Below, in pieces: positions 1 to 8,354 of a stretch of DNA of 64,000 nt; positions within the stretch are counted from its first letter, which is position 1; each line of letters starts with the position of its first letter. Origin of the DNA: Amycolatopsis sp. DSM 110486 (GTDB taxonomy: Bacteria; Actinomycetota; Actinomycetes; Mycobacteriales; Pseudonocardiaceae); assembly GCF_019468465.1 (NCBI RefSeq), contig NZ_CP080519.1:10223001-10287000 (forward strand). The letters are read 5' to 3'. The translations under genes were made by a program, and so were the position numbers. Under the pieces are notes generated by a model. The model was not told the DNA's origin, did not search any database, and worked only from the letters and a program-made list of their open reading frames with translations.

Positions 1-1463
1 ACCGTGGCGTTGGTGTTGGCCGAAGGAACCGAGGGCATGACCGACGCATCGGCCACGCGAAGACCTTCGATCCGGTGAACGCGCAGTTGCGTGTCCACGA
101 CCGCGGTGTCGTCGTCTCCGATGCGGCAGGTACCGACCGGGTGGAAGTAGGTCAGCAAGCTGAGCCGGATGTAGTTGCGGATTTCCTCGTCGCTGTTCAC
201 GTCCGGGCCCAGGGAACACTTCTTCGCCGCGCCAGTCCTTGAAAGCGTTCGCGCGTCCCATTTCCCGCGCCAGACGCAATCCGGCGACCATGACGTCGAC
301 GTCGTGGTCGTCCGTGTAGTACCGCGGATCGATCCGGGGCCGGTCCGCCGGGTCGCCGGACCGCAGTCGCAGCGTTCCACGGCTGCGCGGGAGCATCGCC
401 GAGAACACGACCGAGTACAGCCCGTCCGGGCCGGGCAAGGCAGGCCCGTAGAGGGGAATGTCGGAGAACAGGAACTGCAGGTCGGGCCCCTCGAGCCCGG
501 ACCTGCTGCGCAGCAGACCGATCACCCCGCTGTGGTTGTGTTCCATCGGGGGCAACGGCTGCGTCGGCCGGTAGGTGACCTGCGACAGAGAATGGTCGTG
601 CAGGTTCAGCCCGACACCCGGAAGCTCGCGCACCGGTTCGATGCCCATCTCGGTCAGGTGGGACTTGGGTCCGATCCCCGAGAGCAGCAGGAGCTGTGCG
701 GACCCGATCGTGCCGGAACTCAGGACGACCTCCCCCGCACTCGACGCGATGACCACGTCGTTCCCGGCGCGGTACTCGACGCCCATCGCGCGGCCATTTC
801 GGACGATCACCCGGTGCACAAGGGTGTCGGTGAGGATGGTCAGGTTCGGCCGGTCCAGTGCGGGCAGCAGGTAGGCGTCCGCGGCGCTCTGCCGCCTCCC
901 GTTGACGATGTTGAGGTCGGCGCGGCCAAACCCTTCTTCCGCGCCACCGCTGACGTCGGTGGCCAGTGGGTGTCCCACTTCGGCCGCGGCTGCCAGGCCG
1001 GCCTCCATGATCGGGTGGAGGGGTTCGGCCGGCCCCGGAGTCAGAGGACCGTCGGTTCCGCGCAGAGAGGGGTCCCGGCCCGGCACGTTTTCGCTGCGCC
1101 GGAAGTACGGGAGGAGATCCTGGAAACCCCAGCCGCGCGCGCCGGTTCGCGCCCAGTCGTCGTAGCTCGTGTGGTGGCCACGCACGAAGAACATCGCGTT
1201 GATCGACGAGGAACCGCCCAGCACCCGTCCGTGCGGAAACGGCAGCGAAATCCCGTTCGCGCCCTGCGGTTCGGTCGTGTCCGCCCAGTCCGCGTCAGTG
1301 CCGAAAAGCATGGGCCACGCGGGAGGGACGGCCGAGAGGTCGGGCGCGTGCCGGGAACCTGCTTCCACCAGGAGCACGCGCACGTTCGGTCCTCCGACAG
1401 GCGCGCGGCCAGCACGGAGCCGGCCGTTCCCGCACCCACAACGATGTAGTCGTAATCCGTCAC
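1..1463 (-). pseudogene. GMC-family FAD-dependent alcohol/choline-type dehydrogenase, frameshifted and cut by the window edge
   Basis: A GTG start at 1463 sits behind an AAGGGAA ribosome site and gives VTDYDYIVVGAGTAGS, the GMC dinucleotide-binding motif. About 23 codons in, the frame is lost: near 1388-1390 one base is missing, so the expected DPNVRVLLVEAG reads on only after a +1 jump. The second frame is open from there to about 215. It carries HGRVLGGSSSINAM, the FAD-pyrophosphate region and GTIGSAQLLLLSGIGP. Near 211-217 one extra base shifts the frame again, after which HPVGTCRIGDDD (catalytic His) and the start of the NTNA motif follow. Both lesions are single bases that cancel overall, so this is either a recent pseudogene or two assembly errors. 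Roughly 30 C-terminal residues lie outside the window. The gene probably follows the hydrolase at 1582-2421 in one transcript. Substrate unknown. Confidence 0.8.
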
Positions 1464-1527
1464 GATGATGGTTCCCTTTTCCGGCTTGGTCGGAGCAGGA
1501 AAAATGCAAGCCTGCTGCGGACATGGG

Positions 1528-1561
1528 GAGCACCGGGCCGCGGTCACGCGACCCGGTGCTC
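1528..1561 (-). terminator. Hairpin between the hydrolase and the GMC gene
   Basis: GAGCACCGGG at 1528-1537 pairs perfectly with CCCGGTGCTC at 1552-1561 around a 14-base loop. It lies just past the stop of the hydrolase on the minus strand and before the GMC start, so it could end or attenuate transcription between them. No clear U-tract follows. Confidence 0.45.
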
Positions 1562-1581
1562 GGATCTCGTCGCCGCGGCGG

Positions 1582-2421
1582 TCAGTCGCGGAGAAAGTCC
1601 AGGACCTGCTGGACGAACAGCTGGGGGTACTGGAAGAGCGCGCCGTGACCGGCGTCCGGGTAGATGCCCAGCTGGGCATGGGGCAGCACGTGCGCGAGGT
1701 TGACCGAGCTGATGGTCGGAATCATGATGTCGTCGTCACCGTTGATCACCAGAGCGGGCTGCGAGACGTTCGCGAGGCCGGTCGGCGAACTGCTCTGCTC
1801 CCATTTGGCCAGTGCGGTGGCCTGGGCCCCGATGGTCTCGTTGGTGACCGCGGCGTCCCGGTCGGTGGTGCGCTCGTCGAGCCGAGCGAGGAACGCGTCG
1901 GCCGCGGCCTGGCTGGCGTCGGTCTGCGAGAAGAACAGGACGTGCTTCGGGTGCCTGCCCGTGGCGGTGGCCTTTTCGACCGAAGTCTGCAGCACGCCGA
2001 ACGCGTTGGCCGGTCCCGCATCGCCCGCCGGCGACGTGCCGGCCAGGATCAGGCGGCGGACCAGAGCCGGCTCCTGCTGAACGAAGGCCTGCGCGACCAT
2101 GCCACCCAGAGAGAAGCCCAGCAGGTCAACGCTGGTCAGGCCAAGCGCCTGCACGAAGGCAACGGCGTCAGCGGCCATGGCCTCGACGCTGTCGGGCGTG
2201 GTGCCGCCCGAAGCGCCCACTCCGCGCAGGTCCACCAGGATGACATGGCGCTCGGCGGCCAGGCCGTCGACCACGGTGGGATCCCAGTCGTCGAGGTTGG
2301 CCGTGAAGTGGTGCAGCAGGACGACCGGAACACCCGATCCGGCGCCGATTTCCCGATAGGCGAAGGGCGTTCCGTCGACGTCCACCGTGCGGGTGGGGGC
2401 CTCGTTGTGGCTTGTAGACAT
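1582..2421 (-). CDS. Alpha/beta-fold hydrolase
   Basis: A 279-residue alpha/beta hydrolase. The oxyanion region HHF lies near residues 37-39, the nucleophile elbow is GFSLGG with Ser104, an acidic residue sits in INGDDD (about 229-231) and the catalytic His is in YPDAGHG (His259), so the triad is complete. No signal peptide is visible, which suggests a cytoplasmic esterase, lactonase or C-C hydrolase; the substrate cannot be read from sequence. The ATG at 2421 is chosen because GAGGTACGAGGA precedes it; an upstream in-frame start at 2466 would add 15 residues of atypical composition. It is divergent from the TetR gene at 2546 across a tandem operator and followed by the GMC oxidoreductase, suggesting TetR-controlled oxidation/hydrolysis of one compound. 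Confidence 0.85.
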   Translation of the reverse strand: MSTSHNEAPTRTVDVDGTPFAYREIGAGSGVPVVLLHHFTANLDDWDPTVVDGLAAERHVILVDLRGVGASGGTTPDSVEAMAADAVAFVQALGLTSVDLLGFSLGGMVAQAFVQQEPALVRRLILAGTSPAGDAGPANAFGVLQTSVEKATATGRHPKHVLFFSQTDASQAAADAFLARLDERTTDRDAAVTNETIGAQATALAKWEQSSSPTGLANVSQPALVINGDDDIMIPTISSVNLAHVLPHAQLGIYPDAGHGALFQYPQLFVQQVLDFLRD

Positions 2422-2469
2422 GGGTGGTCCTCGTACCTCTCGTTGTTCGGGGCAGTGACCCGTCATGGA

Positions 2470-2500
2470 ATAACGGTCGCTATATAACGATCGCTATCGT
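2470..2500. promoter_or_regulatory. Tandem/palindromic operator between hydrolase and tetR
   Basis: Two adjacent 14-bp direct repeats, ATAACGGTCGCTAT (2470-2483) and ATAACGATCGCTAT (2484-2497), differ at one base. The second contains the dyad ACGAT-N4-ATCGT (2487-2500). They sit in the short divergent gap, overlap AT-rich promoter-like sequence, and most likely bind the adjacent TetR protein. Confidence 0.6.
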
Positions 2501-2545
2501 ATGGTGGTGGCAGCGTGAAGGCAAGTGGGAAGACGAGGACTCGAC

Positions 2546-3139
2546 GTGCGTTACCCGAAAGACCACAAGGAGACGGCACGCGCCGCGATCCTGACCGCGG
2601 CCGCTCGCCCGCTGAAGGAGAAAGGCTTCCACGGAGTCGGTGTCGACGGCCTCGCGGCAGCGGCCGACGTGACCTCGGGGGCGATCTACTCCAACTTCGG
2701 CAGCAAGGAGGCGTTCCTCCAGCAGGTGGTGGAGGAGCAGCTCGGCGTCGAGTTCACCGTGATCGACGCCCCCGACCCGGACGAGCGCCGGCGTCGTCTC
2801 GTGGAGTTCCTCCAGTTCTACCTGAGCGACGAGCACTGCGCGGCAATCGCGGACGGGTGTCTCATGCCGGCGCTCAGCGGAGACGTCGCGCGCGCGAGTG
2901 AGGCGGTTCGGGAGACGTACGAGCGTCGGATGGCGGCCCTGGTCGAGTTGCTCACTCCGGCCATGCCCGGCTCCCCGGACGAGCAGACAGAACGCGCGTG
3001 GGCACTGGTCGCCTCGGTCGTCGGCGCCGTCACGATCGCACGCGCTCTCCCGTCGGGCGAACGAAGCCGCGCCATCCGTGCGGCCACGCTTCGTTGCGTC
3101 ACCGCCGCAATTGACGGCGGTGGCAGCACTTCTCCCTGA
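2546..3139 (+). CDS. TetR/AcrR-family transcriptional regulator
   Basis: A 197-residue TetR repressor. The N-terminal helix-turn-helix spans about residues 10-50 (VDGLAAAADVTSGAIYSNFG followed by SKEAFL), and the C-terminal helical part is the ligand/dimer domain. GTG at 2546 is preferred because VRYPKDHKE is the usual opening of this subfamily and GACGAGGAC lies five to six bases upstream; a GTG at 2525 would add seven residues. Divergent from the hydrolase and GMC oxidoreductase, with a tandem operator between, so it probably represses both them and itself until a ligand binds. Ligand unknown. Confidence 0.88.
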   Translation: MRYPKDHKETARAAILTAAARPLKEKGFHGVGVDGLAAAADVTSGAIYSNFGSKEAFLQQVVEEQLGVEFTVIDAPDPDERRRRLVEFLQFYLSDEHCAAIADGCLMPALSGDVARASEAVRETYERRMAALVELLTPAMPGSPDEQTERAWALVASVVGAVTIARALPSGERSRAIRAATLRCVTAAIDGGGSTSP

Positions 3140-3250
3140 TCGACCGGACAACCGAGCGTGCGCAGGAGGATGACCGGGCTCGAGCCGCCGGTTACCCTCA
3201 GCGGATACCGCCGCCGCGAGGCGAGCTGACGGCGAAGGCGAGGCTCCGCT

Positions 3251-4840
3251 GTGGACATCCACCCAACAGACATCCCCTTGGGCTGCGTTGTCGACGGGTT
3301 GACCGGCCTGTGTTCGGCGCCGGGCGCGACAGCACGGCAGCTCGAACGTGGGGTTCGCGCGGTGGTGGTATCGGATCCCACGGACTCGGTCCAGAGCGCC
3401 GGCGCCGGCAGCGGACACATCGTGGTCCTCACCGGTGTGGACGGGTCCGAGCCGCCCGGACCGGAGGGGATCCGACTGCTCAGTGCGGGCGTCGCGGCGC
3501 TCGTGCTCAAGGCGAGCACCGAGCTCGACCGTGCCTGGCAAACGGACGAAGGCCCCGCTGTGCTGGTCGCCGAGCGGAAACTCCCGTGGCTGGATTTCCT
3601 TTCCGCGATCTCCAGCACCGTGGGGACGAATGCCGGTCCGGCAGCGGCTGGTGCTTCGTTGTCGGAGCTCGTGGACGACCTGGCGGGTGAGGTCGGCGCG
3701 AACATCCTGGTCGAAGACATCGCGGGCCACGTGCTTGCGCATTCGGCAAGCGGTGAGCAGATCGACGACTGGCGGCGCGACGCGATCCTGGCGAAGCGGT
3801 CGGTGTGGCCGACGTCGGTTCTGCTCCGGCGGCACGGAGTGCAACCGCGGGCGATGGCCGGAGGCACGCCCATCCGGTTCACCATGCCCGGGGCGCGGGA
3901 TCGGCTCGTGGCCGAGCTTCCCGGAGATCGAGCGGTGAGCGGTTACATCTGGGCTGCGTTGCCCTGGCCGGAGCTGACAGAGGACGAGGTCCAGGCGCTC
4001 GCGGAGTCGATCCGCCGAGCGACCGCCGAGATGGGGCGAGCAGTGTCCCTGCTCGGGACCGGCCGGCGCGCGGAGTCGGCGCGGCGTACCGCGCTGGTGC
4101 GTTCGGCGCTCGAGCACCCCGACGCCACGACTCTCAACCGGATCGGGTTGGCACCGGCTTCGCAAGTCGTCGTGTTCGCTGCCCGCTTTCCCACTCCCGC
4201 CGACGGCCCGGACGAGCTCGATCGGCTCCGCGCCCGGCTTGAGACCGACCGGGATTCCCGCATCGTCGTCGTGCTCGACGACGTCCTCGCGGTCATCGAT
4301 CGCGCCGACGACAAGCTCCGCGACCGGACAGGTTCATCCATCACCAACACCGGCGCGACGGCAACCGTGGTCGAAGGCCCGGCCGCAGAACTCGGGGCAC
4401 TGTTCGAACGCGCGCGTGCCGTGTTGGAGGAGGCGCCGCGACTTCCACGGCTCTACGAGGTGCGCCATGTGTGGGGAGCGCTGTGTCTGCGAACTCTCGC
4501 CGCACGCCCCGAGGACGACACCTGGGGTTCAGGCGGTGCCCTGCCACTGTTGCGCCACGACGCGGAGCACGGCACCGCTTACGTCCTGACTCTTCGCCGT
4601 TATCTCGAGCACTTCGGCGACGTCAAAGCGACTGCGCGCGGGCTCGGGGTACATCCCAACACCATTCGATACCGCCTCGGCGTGATCCGGAAGATGCTCG
4701 ACGTCGACCTGGACAATCCGGACAACCGGCTGGTTCTGCACCTCCAGCTCGCGGTGCTGGAACGGCGGGGCGCCGGGCTCGCTCCGGCGCCCCGTCATCA
4801 GTCCCGTGTCGCCTCGAGCTCGTCGAGGACAGCCGGCTGA
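3251..4840 (+). CDS. PucR/CdaR-family transcriptional regulator
   Basis: A 529-residue regulator with an unassigned N-terminal sensory region, a central CdaR/GGDEF-like region (about 280-410) and a C-terminal PucR-type helix-turn-helix. The diagnostic end reads GDVKATARGLGVHPNTIRYR followed by LGVIRKML (about residues 457-485) and a leucine-rich tail. Such proteins activate purine, amino-acid, sugar-acid or polyamine catabolic genes. Its 3' end overlaps the convergent permease gene by 43 bp. The permease and the enolase-superfamily gene just beyond are the obvious targets, by context only. GTG at 3251 follows GGCGAGG. Confidence 0.85.
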   Translation: MDIHPTDIPLGCVVDGLTGLCSAPGATARQLERGVRAVVVSDPTDSVQSAGAGSGHIVVLTGVDGSEPPGPEGIRLLSAGVAALVLKASTELDRAWQTDEGPAVLVAERKLPWLDFLSAISSTVGTNAGPAAAGASLSELVDDLAGEVGANILVEDIAGHVLAHSASGEQIDDWRRDAILAKRSVWPTSVLLRRHGVQPRAMAGGTPIRFTMPGARDRLVAELPGDRAVSGYIWAALPWPELTEDEVQALAESIRRATAEMGRAVSLLGTGRRAESARRTALVRSALEHPDATTLNRIGLAPASQVVVFAARFPTPADGPDELDRLRARLETDRDSRIVVVLDDVLAVIDRADDKLRDRTGSSITNTGATATVVEGPAAELGALFERARAVLEEAPRLPRLYEVRHVWGALCLRTLAARPEDDTWGSGGALPLLRHDAEHGTAYVLTLRRYLEHFGDVKATARGLGVHPNTIRYRLGVIRKMLDVDLDNPDNRLVLHLQLAVLERRGAGLAPAPRHQSRVASSSSRTAG

Positions 4841-6225
4841 GCGGATCGGACCGAGTTCCGGCGACGCAACTGGTGCACCGCGCCCAGTGCGCACGCGAGG
4901 ACCGTCACTCCGATGCTCATCACCGTCGACCCGCGGTTGCCGGGATCGAACAGGAAGCCCACCAGCACGGCAAACAACGCGGCGACCACGACGATGCCGA
5001 GCACCGGGTGTCCCCACATCCGGACCTGGAGCGCTTCCGTTTGCGACGCGGTCATGCGGAAACGCGCCTTGATCTGCGTCAGGGCGATCGCCAGATAGAC
5101 GACGAGCGCCATCCCGCCGATCGAGCTCAGCAGGAAAGTGAAAACCGTCTCGGTCGGCAGGAAGTAGTCGGCCGCCACGGTGACAAAACCACCGCAGGAC
5201 GCGGTGAGGATCGCCAAATGCGGTACGCCGCGCTTCGTGGTCCGCATCAGGCCGCGCGGCGCCTGCTGGTGCGTCGCCAGTCCGAACACCATTCGCGAAC
5301 TCGCGTAGATGCCCGAGTTGAGGTTCGAGAGCACGGCGGTGATGATGGCGATCTCCATGACCGCGGACGCGCCGGGTATCCGCAGGTGTTCCAGCACCGC
5401 GACGAACGGCGCCGATGCGACGGCCGGGGAGTCGGAAGGCAACAGGGTCACGATGATCGCGATCGATCCGATGTAGAAAATCAGGATCCGCAGCACGACC
5501 GAGCGCATCGCTTTCCGCAGCGTGTAGGCGGCGTTCTTCGTTTCGCCGGCGGCGACCGTGACGACCTCCGTGCCGAAGTAGGAGAACATCACGACGAGCG
5601 CGGCGACGACGACGCTGCCGATCCCGCTGGGGAAGAATCCGCCGTGTCCGGTCAGGTTCTCCAACCCGGGCGAGGATGTCCCCGGCAGGATCCCGAAGAC
5701 GGCGAGCACGCCGATGGCGAGGAAGGCGACGATGGTCACCACTTTGACCAGAGCGAACCAGAACTCGAGCTCGCCGAACAGGCCGACCGCCACGAGGTTG
5801 ACGCCGGTCATCGCCACCACGAAAACCAGAGCGAACAACCACGGTGGAACGGCCGGCACCAGATTGCTGAGGATGGACGCCGCCGCGGTCGCCTCGAAGC
5901 CGGCGGTCACGATCCAGATGTAGGCGTAGACGTACCCGACCGCGATCCCCGCCCACGCACCGAATTCACGAGTGGCGTAGGCCGAGAAGGACCCCGTGTC
6001 CGGCGAGTGGACCGCCATTTCGGTCAGCATGCGCATGATCAGCACGACCAGCAGTCCGACAGCGGCGTACGCGACCAGAACGCCGGGGCCGGCCGTCTTG
6101 ATGGCGCTCCCGGACCCGACGAAAAGTCCGGCCCCGATCACGCCGCCGAGCGAGATCATGCTGACTTGCCGAGAGTTGAGCCGGCGCTTCAGGCCGGCTC
6201 CGGATTCTTTGGTTGTTTCGCCCAT
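4798..6225 (-). CDS. Amino-acid permease, APC superfamily (AAT/GabP-like)
   Basis: A 475-residue integral membrane protein with about twelve hydrophobic segments. The first segment carries the APC signature GGVIGAGLFVGSGSAIKTAG, and the conserved loop TEMAVHSPDTGSFSAYA follows segment 2, as in GABA, proline and aromatic amino-acid permeases. It should import an amino acid or related amine by cation symport; the exact substrate cannot be read. ATG at 6225 is followed by a short charged N-terminus (MGETTKESGAGLKRRLNSRQ) typical of the family. The enolase-superfamily gene 82 bp upstream on the same strand probably shares its transcript, and the PucR gene is convergent. Confidence 0.88.
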   Translation of the reverse strand: MGETTKESGAGLKRRLNSRQVSMISLGGVIGAGLFVGSGSAIKTAGPGVLVAYAAVGLLVVLIMRMLTEMAVHSPDTGSFSAYATREFGAWAGIAVGYVYAYIWIVTAGFEATAAASILSNLVPAVPPWLFALVFVVAMTGVNLVAVGLFGELEFWFALVKVVTIVAFLAIGVLAVFGILPGTSSPGLENLTGHGGFFPSGIGSVVVAALVVMFSYFGTEVVTVAAGETKNAAYTLRKAMRSVVLRILIFYIGSIAIIVTLLPSDSPAVASAPFVAVLEHLRIPGASAVMEIAIITAVLSNLNSGIYASSRMVFGLATHQQAPRGLMRTTKRGVPHLAILTASCGGFVTVAADYFLPTETVFTFLLSSIGGMALVVYLAIALTQIKARFRMTASQTEALQVRMWGHPVLGIVVVAALFAVLVGFLFDPGNRGSTVMSIGVTVLACALGAVHQLRRRNSVRSAQPAVLDELEATRD

Positions 6226-6306
6226 CTTGTTCTCCTGGCTCTGTTCTGCGCCGGTGGTGCGCGCGGGATCGAAGCCCCCCTTGAGCTGATCGGGTCCCGG
6301 CGGTCG

Positions 6307-7455
6307 TCAGACCGCGACCGAAATCCCGGTTCCCGGCCGCACGTTCGCGAACTCCGCCCTGATCTCGGCCGGCAGGCCCACCCCGAGCCCCGGTGCTCGC
6401 GGAGGCGCGACGGAACCCCCCTCGATCTGCAGAACGCCGTCGAGCAGCCTGGTCATCAGCGGGTTGTCGTAGGTGCAGAACTCCACGAGCTCGATGCTCG
6501 GATTGGCGAACGCCGCGTGATAGTTCGCCATGATCGCGATCGCTGATCCCCAGGTGTGCGGTACGACTCGGAGGCCGTGCGACTCGGCCAGCGTCACGAC
6601 CGCGTTGAGCTCACCGATCCCGCCGACAATCGTCGCGTCGGGTTGCAGAACGTCCACTCCGCGGCTGTTGGCCAGCGCCCGGAAGTCGGCTCGGGAGGTA
6701 TACGTCTCGACGCCGGCGAGGGGAACGTCGACTTTGCGGCGCAGCTCGGCATAACCGGCGTGGTCATCGGCCGGACGGGGCTCTTCGAACCACTCGGCGT
6801 CCAACGCCGACAGACGGCGTCCGATCTGGACCGCTTCCTGGAACGTCCACGGCGTCGCGACTGTGCCCTGCGCACCGTCGAGCGCGAACCGCGTTCCGGG
6901 CAGGAGAACGTCCGCGACCCGATCGAGCAGCTCGAGGGTCTCCGGCACAGTCGGTCGCGCCCTGACCTTGACCAGGTCGAACCCGGCCTCCTGCTGAGCA
7001 CGCACCTGCTCGACGACGGCGGCGACGGTCGGGCCCAGCCCGGTGCTCGCGTAGGCGCGAACCCGCTCGTGGGCCAGGCCTCCGAGCAGTCGCCACAAAG
7101 GCACGTGCTGCTCCTGCGCGAGCAGGTCCCACGCCGCCACCTCGAGCGCGGAGATGACGCCCACCGGCAGGCCGCCGCGCGCCCAGAACCTCGTGCTCCG
7201 CACAAGCAGGTCCCGCAGCGCGGCCGCGCTGCTCAGTCGTTTGCCGACCACCAGCGGCCGCATCGTTTCGACGATGCTGCTCACGGCCGTCACGGCGGCC
7301 GTCGCCTGCGTCACCTCACCGAGGCCGACCAAGCCGTCTTCGGTCTCGACCTCGACGATGGCGTGGTCGAACCCGTGGAACACACCTCCCAGCCACGGAA
7401 TCGGCTCCGGCAGAGGCGCGCTCAGGGCAACCAGACGTACGTCTGTGATCTTCAC
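6307..7455 (-). CDS. Mandelate racemase/muconate lactonizing enzyme family protein
   Basis: A 382-residue enolase-superfamily enzyme: N-terminal capping domain (about 1-120), then a TIM-like barrel. The barrel has FDLVKVRAR, where the usual K-x-K is K-x-R, then the metal ligands Asp in FALDGAQG, Glu in EWFEEP and Glu in LAGVET. Late strands carry QPDATIVGG and VVPHTWGS, an Asp and His arrangement typical of the mandelate racemase subgroup (racemases and acid-sugar dehydratases). The reaction should start with proton abstraction alpha to a carboxylate. With an amino-acid permease beside it, a racemase or dehydratase for the imported compound is reasonable but unproven. GTG at 7455 is preferred because it is the usual family start; an in-frame start at 7485 adds ten atypical residues. 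Confidence 0.85.
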   Translation of the reverse strand: MKITDVRLVALSAPLPEPIPWLGGVFHGFDHAIVEVETEDGLVGLGEVTQATAAVTAVSSIVETMRPLVVGKRLSSAAALRDLLVRSTRFWARGGLPVGVISALEVAAWDLLAQEQHVPLWRLLGGLAHERVRAYASTGLGPTVAAVVEQVRAQQEAGFDLVKVRARPTVPETLELLDRVADVLLPGTRFALDGAQGTVATPWTFQEAVQIGRRLSALDAEWFEEPRPADDHAGYAELRRKVDVPLAGVETYTSRADFRALANSRGVDVLQPDATIVGGIGELNAVVTLAESHGLRVVPHTWGSAIAIMANYHAAFANPSIELVEFCTYDNPLMTRLLDGVLQIEGGSVAPPRAPGLGVGLPAEIRAEFANVRPGTGISVAV

Positions 7456-7609
7456 TCTCTGGACCTTTCGACACCGGCGAACCACTCACGGTTGAACGGA
7501 CGGAGTATGCGGAGTGTCGAACGACCAGGTCATTCGCTTGTGTTACAGGAAATGGGGCGAGCTTCTTGTGCGGATTTCCAAACGACCGCCGGGGAGATCA
7601 AGACCGGTA

Positions 7610-7638
7610 CTAGCAATCTTCGCTAGCTCCTGCTAACT
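7610..7638. promoter_or_regulatory. Operator upstream of the ArsR-MMPL operon
   Basis: CTAGC at 7610-7614 and GCTAG at 7622-7626 form an inverted repeat with a 7-bp spacer, and a third half-site GCTAA follows at 7632-7636. The block ends about 27 bp before the ArsR start, where an autoregulatory winged-helix repressor would bind. Confidence 0.5.
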
Positions 7639-7664
7639 TCTCTTTGCATGTGCAGGGTTTCACT

Positions 7665-8000
7665 ATGAGCAGCTCTGTGCCGACCGGGGACGAGCTCGTG
7701 CAGATCCTCGCGACGCTGGCCAACCCTCACCGGTTGCGGGTGATCGCGGCACTGAGCCGTGAGCGCAACTACGTCAGCAGGCTGGCGCGCGAGCTGGGCA
7801 TCAGTCGCGCGCTGCTGCAGGTTCACCTGCGGAAGCTGGAAGCGGCCAACCTGGTGTCGGCGCGGATGGAGCTCTCGGAAGACGGGAAAGCAATGAAGTT
7901 CTACGAGGTGCGGCCATTCGTGCTGGACCTGACACCTGAAGCCGTGGTGGTCGCGGTCCGCACGCTGACCACGCCCGGCGAATCGGAAGGAACCCGGTGA
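7665..8000 (+). CDS. ArsR-like winged-helix transcriptional regulator
   Basis: A 111-residue one-domain regulator. TLANPHRLRVIAALSRERNY opens the winged helix, LARELGISRALLQVHLRKLE is the recognition helix-turn-helix, and the wing follows. No CxC metal motif is present, so it is not a classical metal sensor. ATG at 7665 has AGGG seven bases upstream; a TTG at 7644 would add MHVQGFT. Its stop overlaps the next ATG (TGATG), so it is translationally coupled to the small membrane protein and lies in front of the MMPL exporter, which it probably represses from the inverted repeats at 7610-7638. Confidence 0.85.
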   Translation: MSSSVPTGDELVQILATLANPHRLRVIAALSRERNYVSRLARELGISRALLQVHLRKLEAANLVSARMELSEDGKAMKFYEVRPFVLDLTPEAVVVAVRTLTTPGESEGTR

Positions 8001-8236
8001 TGGATCGCAACTTGCAGGAACTGGCCGGCGTGATCGGGATGTTCGCGCTGGTCATCGTGATCACGGCCACGCAGATCGGAGCGGTCCGGCGGGAGAAGGC
8101 GCGGCGCGTTCGCGATGACGACTACCGCAAGCTCGCCGAGGAAGGCCTCGCCTCGCTGCGGAACATCGAACGACAGCTCACCGAGATGAGGACCCAGATG
8201 AACTCCGTCGAACGGATCCTGCAGCAGGTCGAGTAG
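8000..8236 (+). CDS. Small single-span membrane protein with coiled-coil tail
   Basis: A 78-residue protein of unknown family. Residues about 8-28 are strongly hydrophobic (AGVIGMFALVIVITATQIGA) and form one membrane span. A basic stretch (RREKARRVR) follows, which would place the C-terminus in the cytoplasm. The rest is a charged heptad-like helix (LRNIERQLTEMRTQMNSVER) suited to coiled-coil contact. ATG at 8000 shares its first base with the stop of the ArsR gene. Lying between a regulator and an RND exporter, it may be an accessory subunit of the exporter; this rests on position only. Confidence 0.75.
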   Translation: MDRNLQELAGVIGMFALVIVITATQIGAVRREKARRVRDDDYRKLAEEGLASLRNIERQLTEMRTQMNSVERILQQVE

Positions 8237-8247
8237 TCACAAGAAGT

Positions 8248-8281
8248 CCTGGGCCGCCGAGCTGCCACTCGACGGCCCAGG
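8248..8281 (+). terminator. Hairpin between the small membrane gene and the MMPL gene
   Basis: CCTGGGCCG (8248-8256) pairs with CGGCCCAGG (8273-8281), with extra pairing (CGAG/CTCG) inside. The stem ends about 73 bp before the MMPL start. It may be a partial terminator that lowers exporter expression relative to the regulator; there is no clear U-tract. Confidence 0.4.
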
Positions 8282-8354
8282 TGAGCGAAGACGCACCGAA
8301 CTCGCCCGCGGGCGAGCACTCAACGGAACCGTCCTCACGAAAGGACAGTATTTC

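Noticed and set aside
2480..4165. A 561-codon open frame on the minus strand
   Set aside because: It lies opposite TetR and PucR, both with clear domains, and has no motif of its own.
4471..6546. A 691-codon open frame on the plus strand
   Set aside because: It runs antiparallel to the permease and out of frame through the PucR gene end; composition (His, Asp, Arg rich) is that of a shadow.
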